DNA from: Clostridiales bacterium
GTDB taxonomy: Bacteria > Bacillota > DSM-16504 > Desulfitibacterales > JAICDB01
Reading direction: 5' to 3'
Assembly: GCA_020063565.1 (NCBI GenBank)
Contig: JAICDB010000009.1
Location: 1-64,000, forward strand
DNA length: 64,000 nt
Below are positions 26,485 to 34,090 of the stretch, piece after piece; within the stretch, counting starts at the first letter, position 1; every line of letters begins with the position of its first letter. The position numbers were made by a program, and so were the translations under genes. The notes beneath the pieces were generated by a model that saw only the letters and a list, made by a program, of their open reading frames with translations, searched no databases and was not told the DNA's origin.

Positions 26485-26522
26485 AGTGTTCGAAAAGGAG
26501 TACCTTTCGAACATCCTCTTAA
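26485..26522 (+). repeat. Dispersed palindromic repeat, family A, minimal form
   Basis: GTGTTCGAAAAGGAGTACCT then TTCGAACATCCTCTTAAA. It immediately precedes the GGGGAGGGGG ribosome site of the following small gene. Confidence 0.85.
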
Positions 26523-26538
26523 AGGGGAGGGGGTTTTA

Positions 26539-26658
26539 GTGGAATGGACCGAAAGGGAAAGATTTAACAGAAAGGAAATATATGATCTTTTTATGCAGGT
26601 TGCGGAAAAAATTCGTAGTGAAGGAAACTCTCACGAAAATGATGGGAAAAGTAAATAA
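26539..26658 (+). CDS. Small acidic/basic peptide, unknown function
   Basis: A 39-residue frame from GTG 26539 (VEWTERERFNRKEIYDLFMQ at the start) with a strong AAAGGGGAGGGGG ribosome site and a terminator 11 bases later. It is highly charged and probably helical. I do not recognise it. Confidence 0.55.
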   Translation: MEWTERERFNRKEIYDLFMQVAEKIRSEGNSHENDGKSK

Positions 26659-26668
26659 CATATTAAGT

Positions 26669-26703
26669 AAGTGGGAACTCGTACAAAGAGTTCCCACTTT
26701 TTA
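26669..26703. terminator. Bidirectional terminator
   Basis: AAGTGGGAACTC pairs with GAGTTCCCACTT, then TTT. It separates convergent genes. Confidence 0.9.
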
Positions 26704-27459
26704 AATTCCAAAAATATGCTGACCGATTTTTCCTGTTATTTGTCTACTCCAAATCCATCTACTTGTAGATGTGACCGGGTTCCAGTAATAGAGGGCGCCG
26801 TTTGTAGGGTCCCAGCCATTTAATGCATCCCTGACGGCATTATAAGCTGCTTGATTGGGTTCAAGCCAAATTTGACCGTCTAAGACAGCAGTAAATGCTT
26901 TTGACTGGAAAACGACTCCCCTTACAGTATCGGGAAAGAGGGGAGATTCCATACGATTTAAAACAACTGCTGCAACAGCAACTTGTCCTTGGTAAGGTTC
27001 TCCTCTGGCTTCTCCATGCACGATGCGAGCAAGGAGTTTAAAATCGTCACGACTGATATCCCCATAACCCCTACTGGACAAATTTCTCCTAACTACTGGT
27101 ACATGCAGTTTTTGTCCCGGATAGATGATGTTGGAAGAAAGGCTATTGATACTCTTCAATTTTTCTACTGTCGTTCTATATCTGTTGGCAATTATAAAAA
27201 GCGTGTCCCCCTTTTTGACAGTATATAAGGAATTTTGGGGAATCCATAACTTCTGGCCGGGATAAATGGTGGTTGATTGTAAATTATTAGCCCTTTGAAG
27301 TTTAGCGCTTGAAACTCCAAATTTTTGCCCTATTAAAAATAAGCTATCTCCCTGTTTTACTGTGTAAGTTTGGGCTGGAGTGGGTGGTGGCATTAAGAGC
27401 GATATGGCAGCGAAAAATATAATAATGATAAGTAAATGTTTTACAGGACTCTTACTCAA
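26701..27459 (-). CDS. LysM spore-cortex-lytic-type cell wall hydrolase (SleB/CwlJ fold)
   Basis: A 252-residue exported protein: signal/anchor segment at residues 8-28, two LysM domains (YTVKQGDSLFLIGQKFGV and YTVKKGDTLFIIANRYRT) and a C-terminal Hydrolase_2 domain (LLARIVHGEARGEPYQGQVA, AVVLNRMESPLFPDTVRGVV, NGWDPTNGALYYWNP). The domain hydrolyses cortex peptidoglycan in SleB and CwlJ; the Glu in HGEARGE is the expected catalytic residue. A role in germination or cortex remodelling is likely. Confidence 0.9.
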   Translation of the reverse strand: MSKSPVKHLLIIIIFFAAISLLMPPPTPAQTYTVKQGDSLFLIGQKFGVSSAKLQRANNLQSTTIYPGQKLWIPQNSLYTVKKGDTLFIIANRYRTTVEKLKSINSLSSNIIYPGQKLHVPVVRRNLSSRGYGDISRDDFKLLARIVHGEARGEPYQGQVAVAAVVLNRMESPLFPDTVRGVVFQSKAFTAVLDGQIWLEPNQAAYNAVRDALNGWDPTNGALYYWNPVTSTSRWIWSRQITGKIGQHIFGI

Positions 27460-27556
27460 CCCCTCAACCTCCTTTCAGAAACTTATAAAAAAATTATACC
27501 GAAGGAAGGGAGGAATTTCACTAAGAAATAGTGGTAATTAATTTAATATTTACCAT

Positions 27557-28366
27557 CTATCCTCTAAAAATGACAAGTTCCCTTTTGCGCTTGAAAACAT
27601 CATCTAAGATATCAAACCTCCGTAAACTATCGTACCCGTCATAAGTCATATTTAAATAGCTCCGGGAAATTTTGGTTCCTTTTACTATATTTAATGCTTC
27701 CAGGCAGTCCCCGATTATTGTATGGGATATTTTTTCAGCATGGTCAAAATTTCGGATGGTGGATCCTAATGAGATATGCGGAAAGGCGGCATGTACTTTA
27801 ATGATCAGGTTTTGAAGGCTTGCAAGCGCCATGGAGACCGGGGGTTTGGCCAAAGCTGCAAGTGGTATATTTTTTAAAAAGTTGTTGGATATGGCATGGG
27901 GACCATGGCTGGGGGATGCCAGCCCAATTTTATGAAAAAGTCCCAATTTCCGATTAAGTAGTTCGCGAAAAAAAAGTGTAAAGGATACAAAACTATCCCT
28001 GAAGGTAATATGGGGGTAACAATTTACAAGGGCCATATCAGTGTTTTCAGTTATTCCCTGTAAAATATCTTCCAGTATGCCTTCCAGGGGGCCTGTCATA
28101 TCGGCATCTATAAATAGGACCCCAAGCGCTCCCAAATCAAGTGCGTATGCTGCACCTATTGCCCTGGGCACGTCATAGCCCAGCGCCTCGGGAAAATATA
28201 TTACTTCTACGGGAGGGCCTTGTGCAAGCGCCGCTTCCAGGGTCCTATCGTTACAGCCGTTGACTATTACGATTATTTTACTTAAATTTAACTTTTTTAA
28301 GGTTGTTAAGGTATAGGGTAGTTTTTTTTCCTCATTTTTTGCCGGAATAACAGCAACGGGGCGCAT
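27557..28366 (-). CDS. Family 2 glycosyltransferase
   Basis: A 269-residue GT-A protein: VAVIPAKNEEKKLPYTL, KIIVIVNGCNDRT and FIDADMTG (DxD-like metal site) are visible, with no clear membrane helices. The substrate is unknown. It lies divergently from yabG. Confidence 0.8.
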   Translation of the reverse strand: MRPVAVIPAKNEEKKLPYTLTTLKKLNLSKIIVIVNGCNDRTLEAALAQGPPVEVIYFPEALGYDVPRAIGAAYALDLGALGVLFIDADMTGPLEGILEDILQGITENTDMALVNCYPHITFRDSFVSFTLFFRELLNRKLGLFHKIGLASPSHGPHAISNNFLKNIPLAALAKPPVSMALASLQNLIIKVHAAFPHISLGSTIRNFDHAEKISHTIIGDCLEALNIVKGTKISRSYLNMTYDGYDSLRRFDILDDVFKRKRELVIFRG

Positions 28367-28500
28367 GCCATCTTCCTCCTTTCTGTAGTTATCTATATAT
28401 GATATGCTACTTGGAATTTAAAGGAACCTGAATATCCTCACCGTACGTAGTTTTTTCTCATAACATATAACAGGTTTATAAAAAGGGGGGGAGATCTGAA

Positions 28501-29376
28501 TTGACAGATATCAAAACGGGTGACATTGTCTGTAGAAAATCGTATGGTAGTGATATATTTTTTAAAGTAAAAGAAATCCAGTGTGATGAAAACGGGAAAA
28601 AATGTGCAATATTAAAAGGGATGTCTGTCAGGCTTGTAGCAGATGCGCCTTTAGATGATCTGGTAAAAAAGAATGCTCATGAAATACTTGAATTCCGTCA
28701 TGACTTTATCTTGGAAAGCGCACGGCAGATACATCTTATACGTCAAAAGATGGAAAGGGAGAAGTCTTTACTTTTTAGAAGCCATGGGAAGCTTGAACAA
28801 AATGCTGAATTAATATTTGATCTGCCGGGGACTGTAGTGCATATTGACGGGGATGAAGAATACCTGGAAAAGTGCCTGGATGTCTATGAACAACTTGAAG
28901 TTCCCGTTAAAGGATTTTATATTGCAGAAAAAGACCAGCCAAAACAGGTAACTAAAATTTTAGAGAAGCATACTCCGGATATCCTTGTAATAACAGGTCA
29001 TGATGCAATCTTGAAAGAAACTAGTGATTTTAAAGACCTAAATAACTACCGTAATTCAAAATATTTTGTGGAAACCGTTAAGGCAGCTCGTAAAACTGAA
29101 TTAAGTAAAGATGATCTCGTAATTTTTGCAGGTGCCTGCCAGTCACATTATGAAGCAATTTTAAAGGCAGGGGCTAACTTTGCCAGTTCACCTCAAAGGA
29201 TCTTAATCCATGCCTATGACCCGGTATTTATAGTTGCGAAGCTTGCTTATACCTCCATTAAAAATACAATAGACGCGGAAAAGCTGATGGAAGATACGGT
29301 AACTGGTCCCGATGGGGTGGGAGGTATTGAAACCAGAGGACGGTACAGGTTGGGTTATCCAAGGTCGCCATATTAA
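28501..29376 (+). CDS. yabG: Sporulation-specific protease YabG
   Basis: YabG processes spore coat proteins in the mother cell. The 291 residues match along the length: IKTGDIVCRKSYGSDIFFKV, ILVITGHDAILKE and FAGACQSHYEAILKAGANFA, whose Cys and His are candidates for catalysis, then SPQRILIHAYDPVFIV. The TTG start follows AGGGGGGGAGATCTGAA. Order rsmA-yabG-veg is as in Bacillus, with a few inserted genes. Confidence 0.94.
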   Translation: MTDIKTGDIVCRKSYGSDIFFKVKEIQCDENGKKCAILKGMSVRLVADAPLDDLVKKNAHEILEFRHDFILESARQIHLIRQKMEREKSLLFRSHGKLEQNAELIFDLPGTVVHIDGDEEYLEKCLDVYEQLEVPVKGFYIAEKDQPKQVTKILEKHTPDILVITGHDAILKETSDFKDLNNYRNSKYFVETVKAARKTELSKDDLVIFAGACQSHYEAILKAGANFASSPQRILIHAYDPVFIVAKLAYTSIKNTIDAEKLMEDTVTGPDGVGGIETRGRYRLGYPRSPY

Positions 29377-29452
29377 AGAAAAATAAAAAATAAAATCAGA
29401 AAGATGCATAAATTTTACTAAAAAATTAAAAAAGATTTTGACAAAAGAATTA

Positions 29453-29481
29453 TTGACTTAATATGCTAAATAAAGTATACT
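29453..29481 (+). promoter_or_regulatory. veg promoter
   Basis: TTGACT and TATACT (29476-29481) with a 17-base spacer. Confidence 0.75.
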
Positions 29482-29494
29482 ATACTAATTGACA

Positions 29495-29544
29495 AAATCA
29501 CCTTCCTGTAGTATTATATAGTAAGGTAGGAAAGAAGGTGATTT
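29495..29544 (+). promoter_or_regulatory. Hairpin burying the veg ribosome binding site
   Basis: AAATCACCTTC (29495-29505) is perfectly complementary to GAAGGTGATTT (29534-29544), which is the Shine-Dalgarno of veg (TTG 29546). Confidence 0.65.
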
Positions 29545-29545
29545 C

Positions 29546-29818
29546 TTGGCTGCTAAAAAAGTATTAAATGACATTAAGCAGGATCTTGAAAGTTATGTGG
29601 GCAAAAAAATTCGACTTAAGGCAAACAGAGGCAGGAAAAAAGTAGTAGAGAATGTAGGTGTTTTAGAGAAAACCTACCCTAATATCTTTGTCGTCAAACT
29701 TGATGATCAAGTAAGTTCCGTCCGCAGGGTATCATTTAGCTACAGTGATGTGTTAACTGAAACTGTGGAATTATCTTTATGTAATGACGACGGTGAAAAG
29801 AAAATAGCTTGTAAATAA
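29546..29818 (+). CDS. veg: Veg protein
   Basis: A 90-residue protein of the Veg family, linked to biofilm gene expression in Bacillus. LNDIKQDLESYVGKKIRLKA, NRGRKKVVENVGVLEKTYPN and RRVSFSYSDVLTE are typical. The TTG start follows GAAGGTGATTTC. This is the last gene of the Bacillus-like block. Confidence 0.93.
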   Translation: MAAKKVLNDIKQDLESYVGKKIRLKANRGRKKVVENVGVLEKTYPNIFVVKLDDQVSSVRRVSFSYSDVLTETVELSLCNDDGEKKIACK

Positions 29819-29841
29819 TCTTGTAAGTAATTCAGAGAAGC

Positions 29842-29879
29842 GCCAGCACGGCATAATTTTGCCGGGCTGGCTTTTTTTT
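29842..29879 (+). terminator. Terminator of veg
   Basis: GCCAGCACGGCA pairs with TGCCGGGCTGGC, then T8. Confidence 0.92.
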
Positions 29880-30092
29880 ACTATCAAAAAGTATAACTTT
29901 TAATTCCTAAAGGAAACTATACTATTTCTGCTAAAGGAAAGCGTGGTACGCTTTTAAGGATTAAACTATATCCAAAAGCGCTATTGCGTTTTTTTCTCTC
30001 TATGCACACTTTACCGTTTGGAGCATAGTATAAACTAGAAAAATCACTTAAAGAGTGATTTGCTTCCAAAAATTTAAAAGGGGGAATAAATA
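29880..30092 (+). other. Non-coding gap with small hairpins
   Basis: AAATCACTTAAAGAGTGATTT (30041-30062) forms a hairpin just before the next gene, and a T7 stretch follows a weak stem at about 29977-30000. No gene is visible. Confidence 0.4.
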
Positions 30093-30260
30093 ATGGGTTT
30101 CTTAAGTAATGGTGATTCTAGTCTAGTATTTGTAATTATCTTGCTTTTATTACTTTTTGATGGTAATCTCTTCAGTTCATCAGCAAGCGATGGGGATTCC
30201 AGCCTGGTATTCGTAATAGTCTTATTACTGCTTTTATTTGACAGTGATCTTTTCAATTAA
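30093..30260 (+). CDS. Tiny Leu-rich two-repeat protein, unknown function, copy 1
   Basis: A 55-residue protein built of two near-identical units, DSSLVFVIILLLLLFDGNLF and DSSLVFVIVLLLLLFDSDLF, joined by a short Ser/Asp linker. Each unit holds a hydrophobic stretch of about 14 residues ending in FD. AAAGGGGGAATAAATA precedes the ATG, and a terminator follows. Short Leu-rich proteins like this occur in spore-formers without known function. The stretches could be membrane hairpins or assemble into an insoluble layer (inference). Confidence 0.75.
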   Translation: MGFLSNGDSSLVFVIILLLLLFDGNLFSSSASDGDSSLVFVIVLLLLLFDSDLFN

Positions 30261-30276
30261 CTGGGATGTAAGTAGT

Positions 30277-30316
30277 GAAAATATTCCTATCCTTTATGGA
30301 TAGGAATATTTTCAAA
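30277..30316 (+). terminator. Terminator
   Basis: GAAAATATTCCTATCC pairs with GGATAGGAATATTTTC. Confidence 0.88.
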
Positions 30317-30402
30317 AAAATGATATTAACATTGAATTCACATTTTTGAAAAAATAATCATATTATAAAGTAAAATCAAAAAAATTAAAGGGGGTAGAAA
30401 TA

Positions 30403-30591
30403 GTGGGTATGTTAGGTGGTTGTAAAGGTGACTCTGCCCTGGTATTTGTAATTATCTTGCTTTTATTGCTTTTTGATGGCGACCTCTTCCATTCCGTAGC
30501 ATCAAGCGGCGGAGATTCCAGCCTGGTTTTCATAATAGTCCTGTTACTGCTTTTATTTGACAGCGATCTTTTCCATTCAGCACAAGAATAA
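30403..30591 (+). CDS. Tiny Leu-rich two-repeat protein, unknown function, copy 2
   Basis: A 62-residue paralogue of the preceding gene, again with two units (DSALVFVIILLLLLFDGDLF and DSSLVFIIVLLLLLFDSDLF). The GTG start at 30403 aligns with the ATG of copy 1 and follows AAAGGGGGTAGAAATA. Each gene has its own terminator, so they are separate transcription units rather than one operon. Confidence 0.75.
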   Translation: MGMLGGCKGDSALVFVIILLLLLFDGDLFHSVASSGGDSSLVFIIVLLLLLFDSDLFHSAQE

Positions 30592-30604
30592 GTAAAAAGT
30601 AAGT

Positions 30605-30640
30605 AGATAGGCCATACTTTGAGAAGTATGGCCTATCTAT
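30605..30640 (+). terminator. Terminator
   Basis: AGATAGGCCATACTT pairs with AAGTATGGCCTATCT. Confidence 0.88.
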
Positions 30641-30956
30641 ATATAAGAGTTGTCAAGAAAAAACATGCAGAATTCACTTCTTTTTTTGATAATACCTACA
30701 CTTTTTTCTTTGACGGTAATGTATTAGAAACGAAAAGCTTATCAGAAAGTATAACTTTGGAGATGCATAGATTCAACTAGGGCTTGCGCCTGTGTTTAAA
30801 GACAGTGATGGGGAAACGTTTGCAGGAATCCGGTTAGAAAGAATCAGGTTTAAATAGAAATTGTTTAAAATTACCACATTTATTTTTATCACACCCATCA
30901 AGTAGTACCATATTATGAAGTAGAGTTAATGAGGCTATTAAAAAGGTGGTGAGAAG
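30641..30956. other. Gap without recognisable gene
   Basis: No convincing frame or RNA family. GGTGGTGAG at its end is the ribosome site of the next gene. Confidence 0.4.
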
Positions 30957-31511
30957 ATGGGTAAGGCGCGTGTTTTTGGAGAGGTAAGTAAAGACCGGCC
31001 TGTAATAAAGGCTGTTAAAAAAGCAGAAGTGCATAAAAAAGGCAATAAAGATTTAGTAGAGACAGAACCAGAACCACCTCAAAATATTGAAGAGCAGATA
31101 GAAGATCTGGTGGAAGAAAAATTGGAGACTTCTAAAAAAGAAAGACCGCCCCAAAATATTAAAAAAGATAGAGAAAAATTTAATTTCTCAGATAAGGATA
31201 AGTCTCTGGATTACATGATGGAGATGGCAGAAACACTTTTTGGTGGTTCCGGTAAAAAGCATCAAGATATACGTAATAAACTAGAAAATTTTAGTGAAGC
31301 AGATAAAAGTTCTCTCAGGCAGACATTCTTAAAAACTGAAAAGGAAATTGGGCCTTTTGGTTCCTATTTACCTCCTGAGGGCCAATTACCTTACCAAGAT
31401 TATAAAAATTACTATGAAAAAAGAAGTAATCACAATATAGGATTTTTATTAATACTGCTTATATTACTTTTTAATGATAATTTAAGGAGGTCTGAAAATG
31501 TCAAAGAATAA
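30957..31511 (+). CDS. Charged protein with C-terminal Leu-rich segment, unknown function
   Basis: A 184-residue protein. Residues 1-80 are Lys/Glu-rich and probably disordered (two PPQNI repeats). Residues 80-140 are helical. A hydrophobic tail IGFLLILLILLFNDNLRR resembles the LLLLLFD units of the two upstream peptides. AAAGGTGGTGAGAAG precedes the ATG. It overlaps the next gene by 14 bases, so it starts a three-gene unit. Confidence 0.7.
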   Translation: MGKARVFGEVSKDRPVIKAVKKAEVHKKGNKDLVETEPEPPQNIEEQIEDLVEEKLETSKKERPPQNIKKDREKFNFSDKDKSLDYMMEMAETLFGGSGKKHQDIRNKLENFSEADKSSLRQTFLKTEKEIGPFGSYLPPEGQLPYQDYKNYYEKRSNHNIGFLLILLILLFNDNLRRSENVKE

Positions 31512-31833
31512 TGGGATAGATCCGGAAATTATTGATAATTTGAAGAATGTTCTTAAAAAAGGTGATATGGCACAAAACATCTCTAAAATTGCAGAAATGC
31601 TATCTGAACCCAAACAATCTGAAGCTGTAAAAAAAATACTTACCAGCAAAGCTTTAGAAAAAATTCAGGAGAAAAACCAAGTGGCAAATGAAATGTTAAA
31701 TTTAGACCCACGTCTAAATTTATTGCTTGCTATAAAACCTTTTTTATCAGAGCACAGGGCTCAAAAGGTAGATAAAGTGGTAAAGTCTATGAGTCTGGGT
31801 TCTTTATTTAAAGACCTGAATAAACTAGTTTAA
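31498..31833 (+). CDS. Helical protein, unknown function
   Basis: A 111-residue all-helical protein. The C-terminal part LNLLLAIKPFLSEHRAQKVD, then KVVKSMSLGSLFKDL, resembles tails of small conserved proteins in clostridia (from memory, no family name). TAAGGAGGTCTGAAA precedes the ATG. Translationally coupled to the preceding gene. Confidence 0.7.
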   Translation: MSKNNGIDPEIIDNLKNVLKKGDMAQNISKIAEMLSEPKQSEAVKKILTSKALEKIQEKNQVANEMLNLDPRLNLLLAIKPFLSEHRAQKVDKVVKSMSLGSLFKDLNKLV

Positions 31834-31850
31834 ATGAGGTGAGGTCTACA

Positions 31851-32234
31851 ATGCGTAATAAGAAATTTCGCTCCAAAAGAGTGAATCATAGTAGAAACAT
31901 AAATGGTTTTACTCCTGACGAAAAAACCAGAAAAAATGAAGAGTTTACTACCTTGCCTGTACAGGAAGAACCCCAAGCAAAAGAGAAAAAAAAAGAAAAG
32001 GGAGAAATAGAAGTTTCAGAAGAAGAAATTGCAGGAGCAGTCGATGAAACAACATCCCCATTGCCTGCTACTCAAAAACCTTCTGAAATTCATATACCAC
32101 AGTTTAATCCTTATGGAACGGATCACACAGACTTGATTTTATTATTTTTTATTTTAGTAATTTTAATAACTCAGGAAGAAGTGGATAGTTTTCTTGTTTT
32201 CTTGCTTCTATTAATTTTATTGGACATTATTTAA
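31851..32234 (+). CDS. Charged protein with two C-terminal hydrophobic segments, unknown function
   Basis: A 127-residue protein. The first 85 residues are Lys/Arg/Glu-rich and low-complexity. The tail has two hydrophobic segments, LILLFFILVILI and FLVFLLLLILLDII, separated by TQEEVDS, echoing the two-unit Leu-rich peptides upstream. ATG 31851 is chosen for GAGGTGAGG at 31836-31844; an in-frame GTG at 31839 is less likely. Confidence 0.68.
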   Translation: MRNKKFRSKRVNHSRNINGFTPDEKTRKNEEFTTLPVQEEPQAKEKKKEKGEIEVSEEEIAGAVDETTSPLPATQKPSEIHIPQFNPYGTDHTDLILLFFILVILITQEEVDSFLVFLLLLILLDII

Positions 32235-32255
32235 CTTGCTTTGATAAATTTTAGG

Positions 32256-32288
32256 CCTTGCAAGTTTTTAGTATCTTGCAAGGTTTAA
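32256..32288 (+). terminator. Terminator of the three-gene unit
   Basis: CCTTGCAAG and CTTGCAAGG form the stem, followed by TTT. Confidence 0.7.
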
Positions 32289-32362
32289 ATATTTTTATGA
32301 CTATGTTGACACCGTTACTGTTCCTTCTGCATATAAATGGAAGCAAAGGGGTGGGATAATAA

Positions 32363-33367
32363 ATGGAAAAATTGCGAAAAATTTTATTTTCTAATAGGAA
32401 AAAGCTTTTGAATAAAGATAATGTGGTAGGTGTGGGAATAGGTAAAAAAATGGTTCGGGGAAAAAAGACGGATGAAGATTCCATTGTAGTATTTGTAAAG
32501 AAAAAAATAGATAGAAATAAGATAAACGCTAAGAATCTAGTTCCTTCTCAAATCAAAGGAGTGAAAACTGATGTAATAGAAATTGGTGAAGTTAAAGCTT
32601 TGCCTGCAACAGACAGAGTTAGGCCTGCCTATCCGGGAGTAAGTATCGGGCACTATGCAATTACAGCAGGCACTTTGGGAGCAATAGTTAGAAGTAAAAA
32701 AAGCGGTGAAACTTTAATTTTATCAAATAATCATGTTTTGGCTAATATTTCAAACGGCAAAGATGGTAGAGCTAAACCGGGTGACATAATTTTACAGCCC
32801 GGACCCGCAGATGGTGGCAGTAAAGAGAATGATATAATCGCTTATCTTAATCATTTTGTTCCTCTAAGAACTAACGTAGAAGAACCTGAATGCAATGTTG
32901 CCAGTACTGCTACTGTAGTTGCCAACTCTTTGATAAGAATAGTAAGATCCAACTACCGAATGAAATTGGAAAGAGCTACTGCCTCTGCAAATCGGGTGGA
33001 TGCGGCAGTTGCTAAACCAATTAACAGCAGGATAGTTAAAAGCGAAATACCGGAAATAGGACGGGTAAAGGGTGTGGCGGACGCGCAAATAGGTGATAAT
33101 GTTAAGAAAATGGGACGCACCAGCGGCTTGACAACAGGAACTATAGATGCGCTGGATGTTACTATTATGGTTAATATGTCGGAGGGTGTTCAAGCTGTTT
33201 TTGAGGAGCAGATAGTTTCTGATATAAAATCGCTTCCGGGAGATAGCGGATCCCTGGTGGTAAATGAAAATAATGAAGCGGTGGGATTGTTGTTTGCCGG
33301 TTCGTCAAGCAGAACAGTAATCAATTCCATAAAACATGTTATGGAAGAGCTTCAGATAGAATTTTAA
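32363..33367 (+). CDS. Trypsin-like (S1 fold) serine protease without signal peptide
   Basis: A 334-residue protein. After an N-terminal domain with VVGVGIGKKMVRGKKTDED it has a chymotrypsin-fold catalytic set: His in LILSNNHVLANIS, Asp in RVDAAVAKPIN and Ser in LPGDSGSLVV. No signal peptide or membrane segment is seen, so it acts inside the (mother) cell or leaves by lysis. The local substrates may be the neighbouring small proteins (inference). GGGGTGGGATAATAA precedes the ATG. Confidence 0.82.
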   Translation: MEKLRKILFSNRKKLLNKDNVVGVGIGKKMVRGKKTDEDSIVVFVKKKIDRNKINAKNLVPSQIKGVKTDVIEIGEVKALPATDRVRPAYPGVSIGHYAITAGTLGAIVRSKKSGETLILSNNHVLANISNGKDGRAKPGDIILQPGPADGGSKENDIIAYLNHFVPLRTNVEEPECNVASTATVVANSLIRIVRSNYRMKLERATASANRVDAAVAKPINSRIVKSEIPEIGRVKGVADAQIGDNVKKMGRTSGLTTGTIDALDVTIMVNMSEGVQAVFEEQIVSDIKSLPGDSGSLVVNENNEAVGLLFAGSSSRTVINSIKHVMEELQIEF

Positions 33368-33459
33368 GAAATTATTGTTAACAAAAGGAACCTATTATCC
33401 TTTCCTAACATATATTGTATTAAAACTAAAAAAAATAAACGAAGGGGGTCATTATTAAT

Positions 33460-33660
33460 ATGACAGATGTAGTTGAAAGAACAGGCATGGATGTTGAAGG
33501 TAAATCTTTTCCCTGGTTTATTCCAGGCATGATACTGGGTGCTTTACTAGCTGGTCTTGGCCTGTTTCTTATCGTCGAAGGTTGGAAATCTGGAAGTCCC
33601 GCGATAATACTCATTGGTTTTATCTTCTTCTTGATTGGTGTTATTATTTTCGCTTTCTAG
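33460..33660 (+). CDS. Small two-helix membrane protein
   Basis: A 66-residue protein with two predicted membrane helices (about residues 20-40 and 47-66: IPGMILGALLAGLGLFLIVE and IILIGFIFFLIGVIIFAF). GAAGGGGGTCATTATTA precedes the ATG. It resembles the 41-residue protein at 35828 in layout. Confidence 0.65.
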   Translation: MTDVVERTGMDVEGKSFPWFIPGMILGALLAGLGLFLIVEGWKSGSPAIILIGFIFFLIGVIIFAF

Positions 33661-33680
33661 GATATCCTTTGAGGAAAACA

Positions 33681-33710
33681 ATAAGGTAGGCTTATGCCTG
33701 CCTTATTTAC
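33681..33710 (+). terminator. Terminator
   Basis: ATAAGGTAGGC-TTAT-GCCTGCCTTAT stem; the same AGGC-TTAT-GCCT core is used at 35961. Confidence 0.8.
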
Positions 33711-33796
33711 ATAAAAGCATTATAAAACTACTTTAAAAAAACAGAACTATTCTATCCAATGGTGCATAAGATATAGCGATATAAGGAGGGATTCAT

Positions 33797-34039
33797 ATGG
33801 ATAAAAAAAATTTGGACCTGAGTAACCTGCTTGGTCCTCTGCAAGACCTGGTTAAACAATTTGATGAAGAAACTTTAAAAAATGTTAAGTCTTCTATTGA
33901 TAAGGATCAGTTACAAGATTTCTTAGCGGGTACCTTTAGTATGGTAAAAGAGCATTTAAAGCCGGAAGAACAAGAGAATATTGCTGAGTTTTTGAAATCT
34001 CTACTCAATATGTCGCAGGGAAACAATAGCGAGCAATAG
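33797..34039 (+). CDS. Small acidic helical protein, unknown function
   Basis: An 80-residue, probably all-helical protein (SNLLGPLQDLVKQFDEETLK; KPEEQENIAEFLKSLLNMSQ). TAAGGAGGGATTCAT precedes the ATG. It is the gene before the subtilisin-like protease, 51 bases away. Too small and lacking a signal to call it an inhibitor. Confidence 0.65.
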   Translation: MDKKNLDLSNLLGPLQDLVKQFDEETLKNVKSSIDKDQLQDFLAGTFSMVKEHLKPEEQENIAEFLKSLLNMSQGNNSEQ

Positions 34040-34090
34040 CAATATCTCAACCTAACTTTTGTAATTATAAAAGCAAAGGAGAGCCGATAA

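Noticed and set aside
9568-26522. Family A ends (TTCGAA) as Spo0A boxes
   Set aside because: The Spo0A core needs TGTCGAA; here the sequence is GTTCGAA within a perfect hairpin, so it belongs to the repeat.
30074-30256. Minus-strand frame opposite the first Leu-rich peptide
   Set aside because: It is the reverse shadow of a repeat-bearing gene and lacks a ribosome site.
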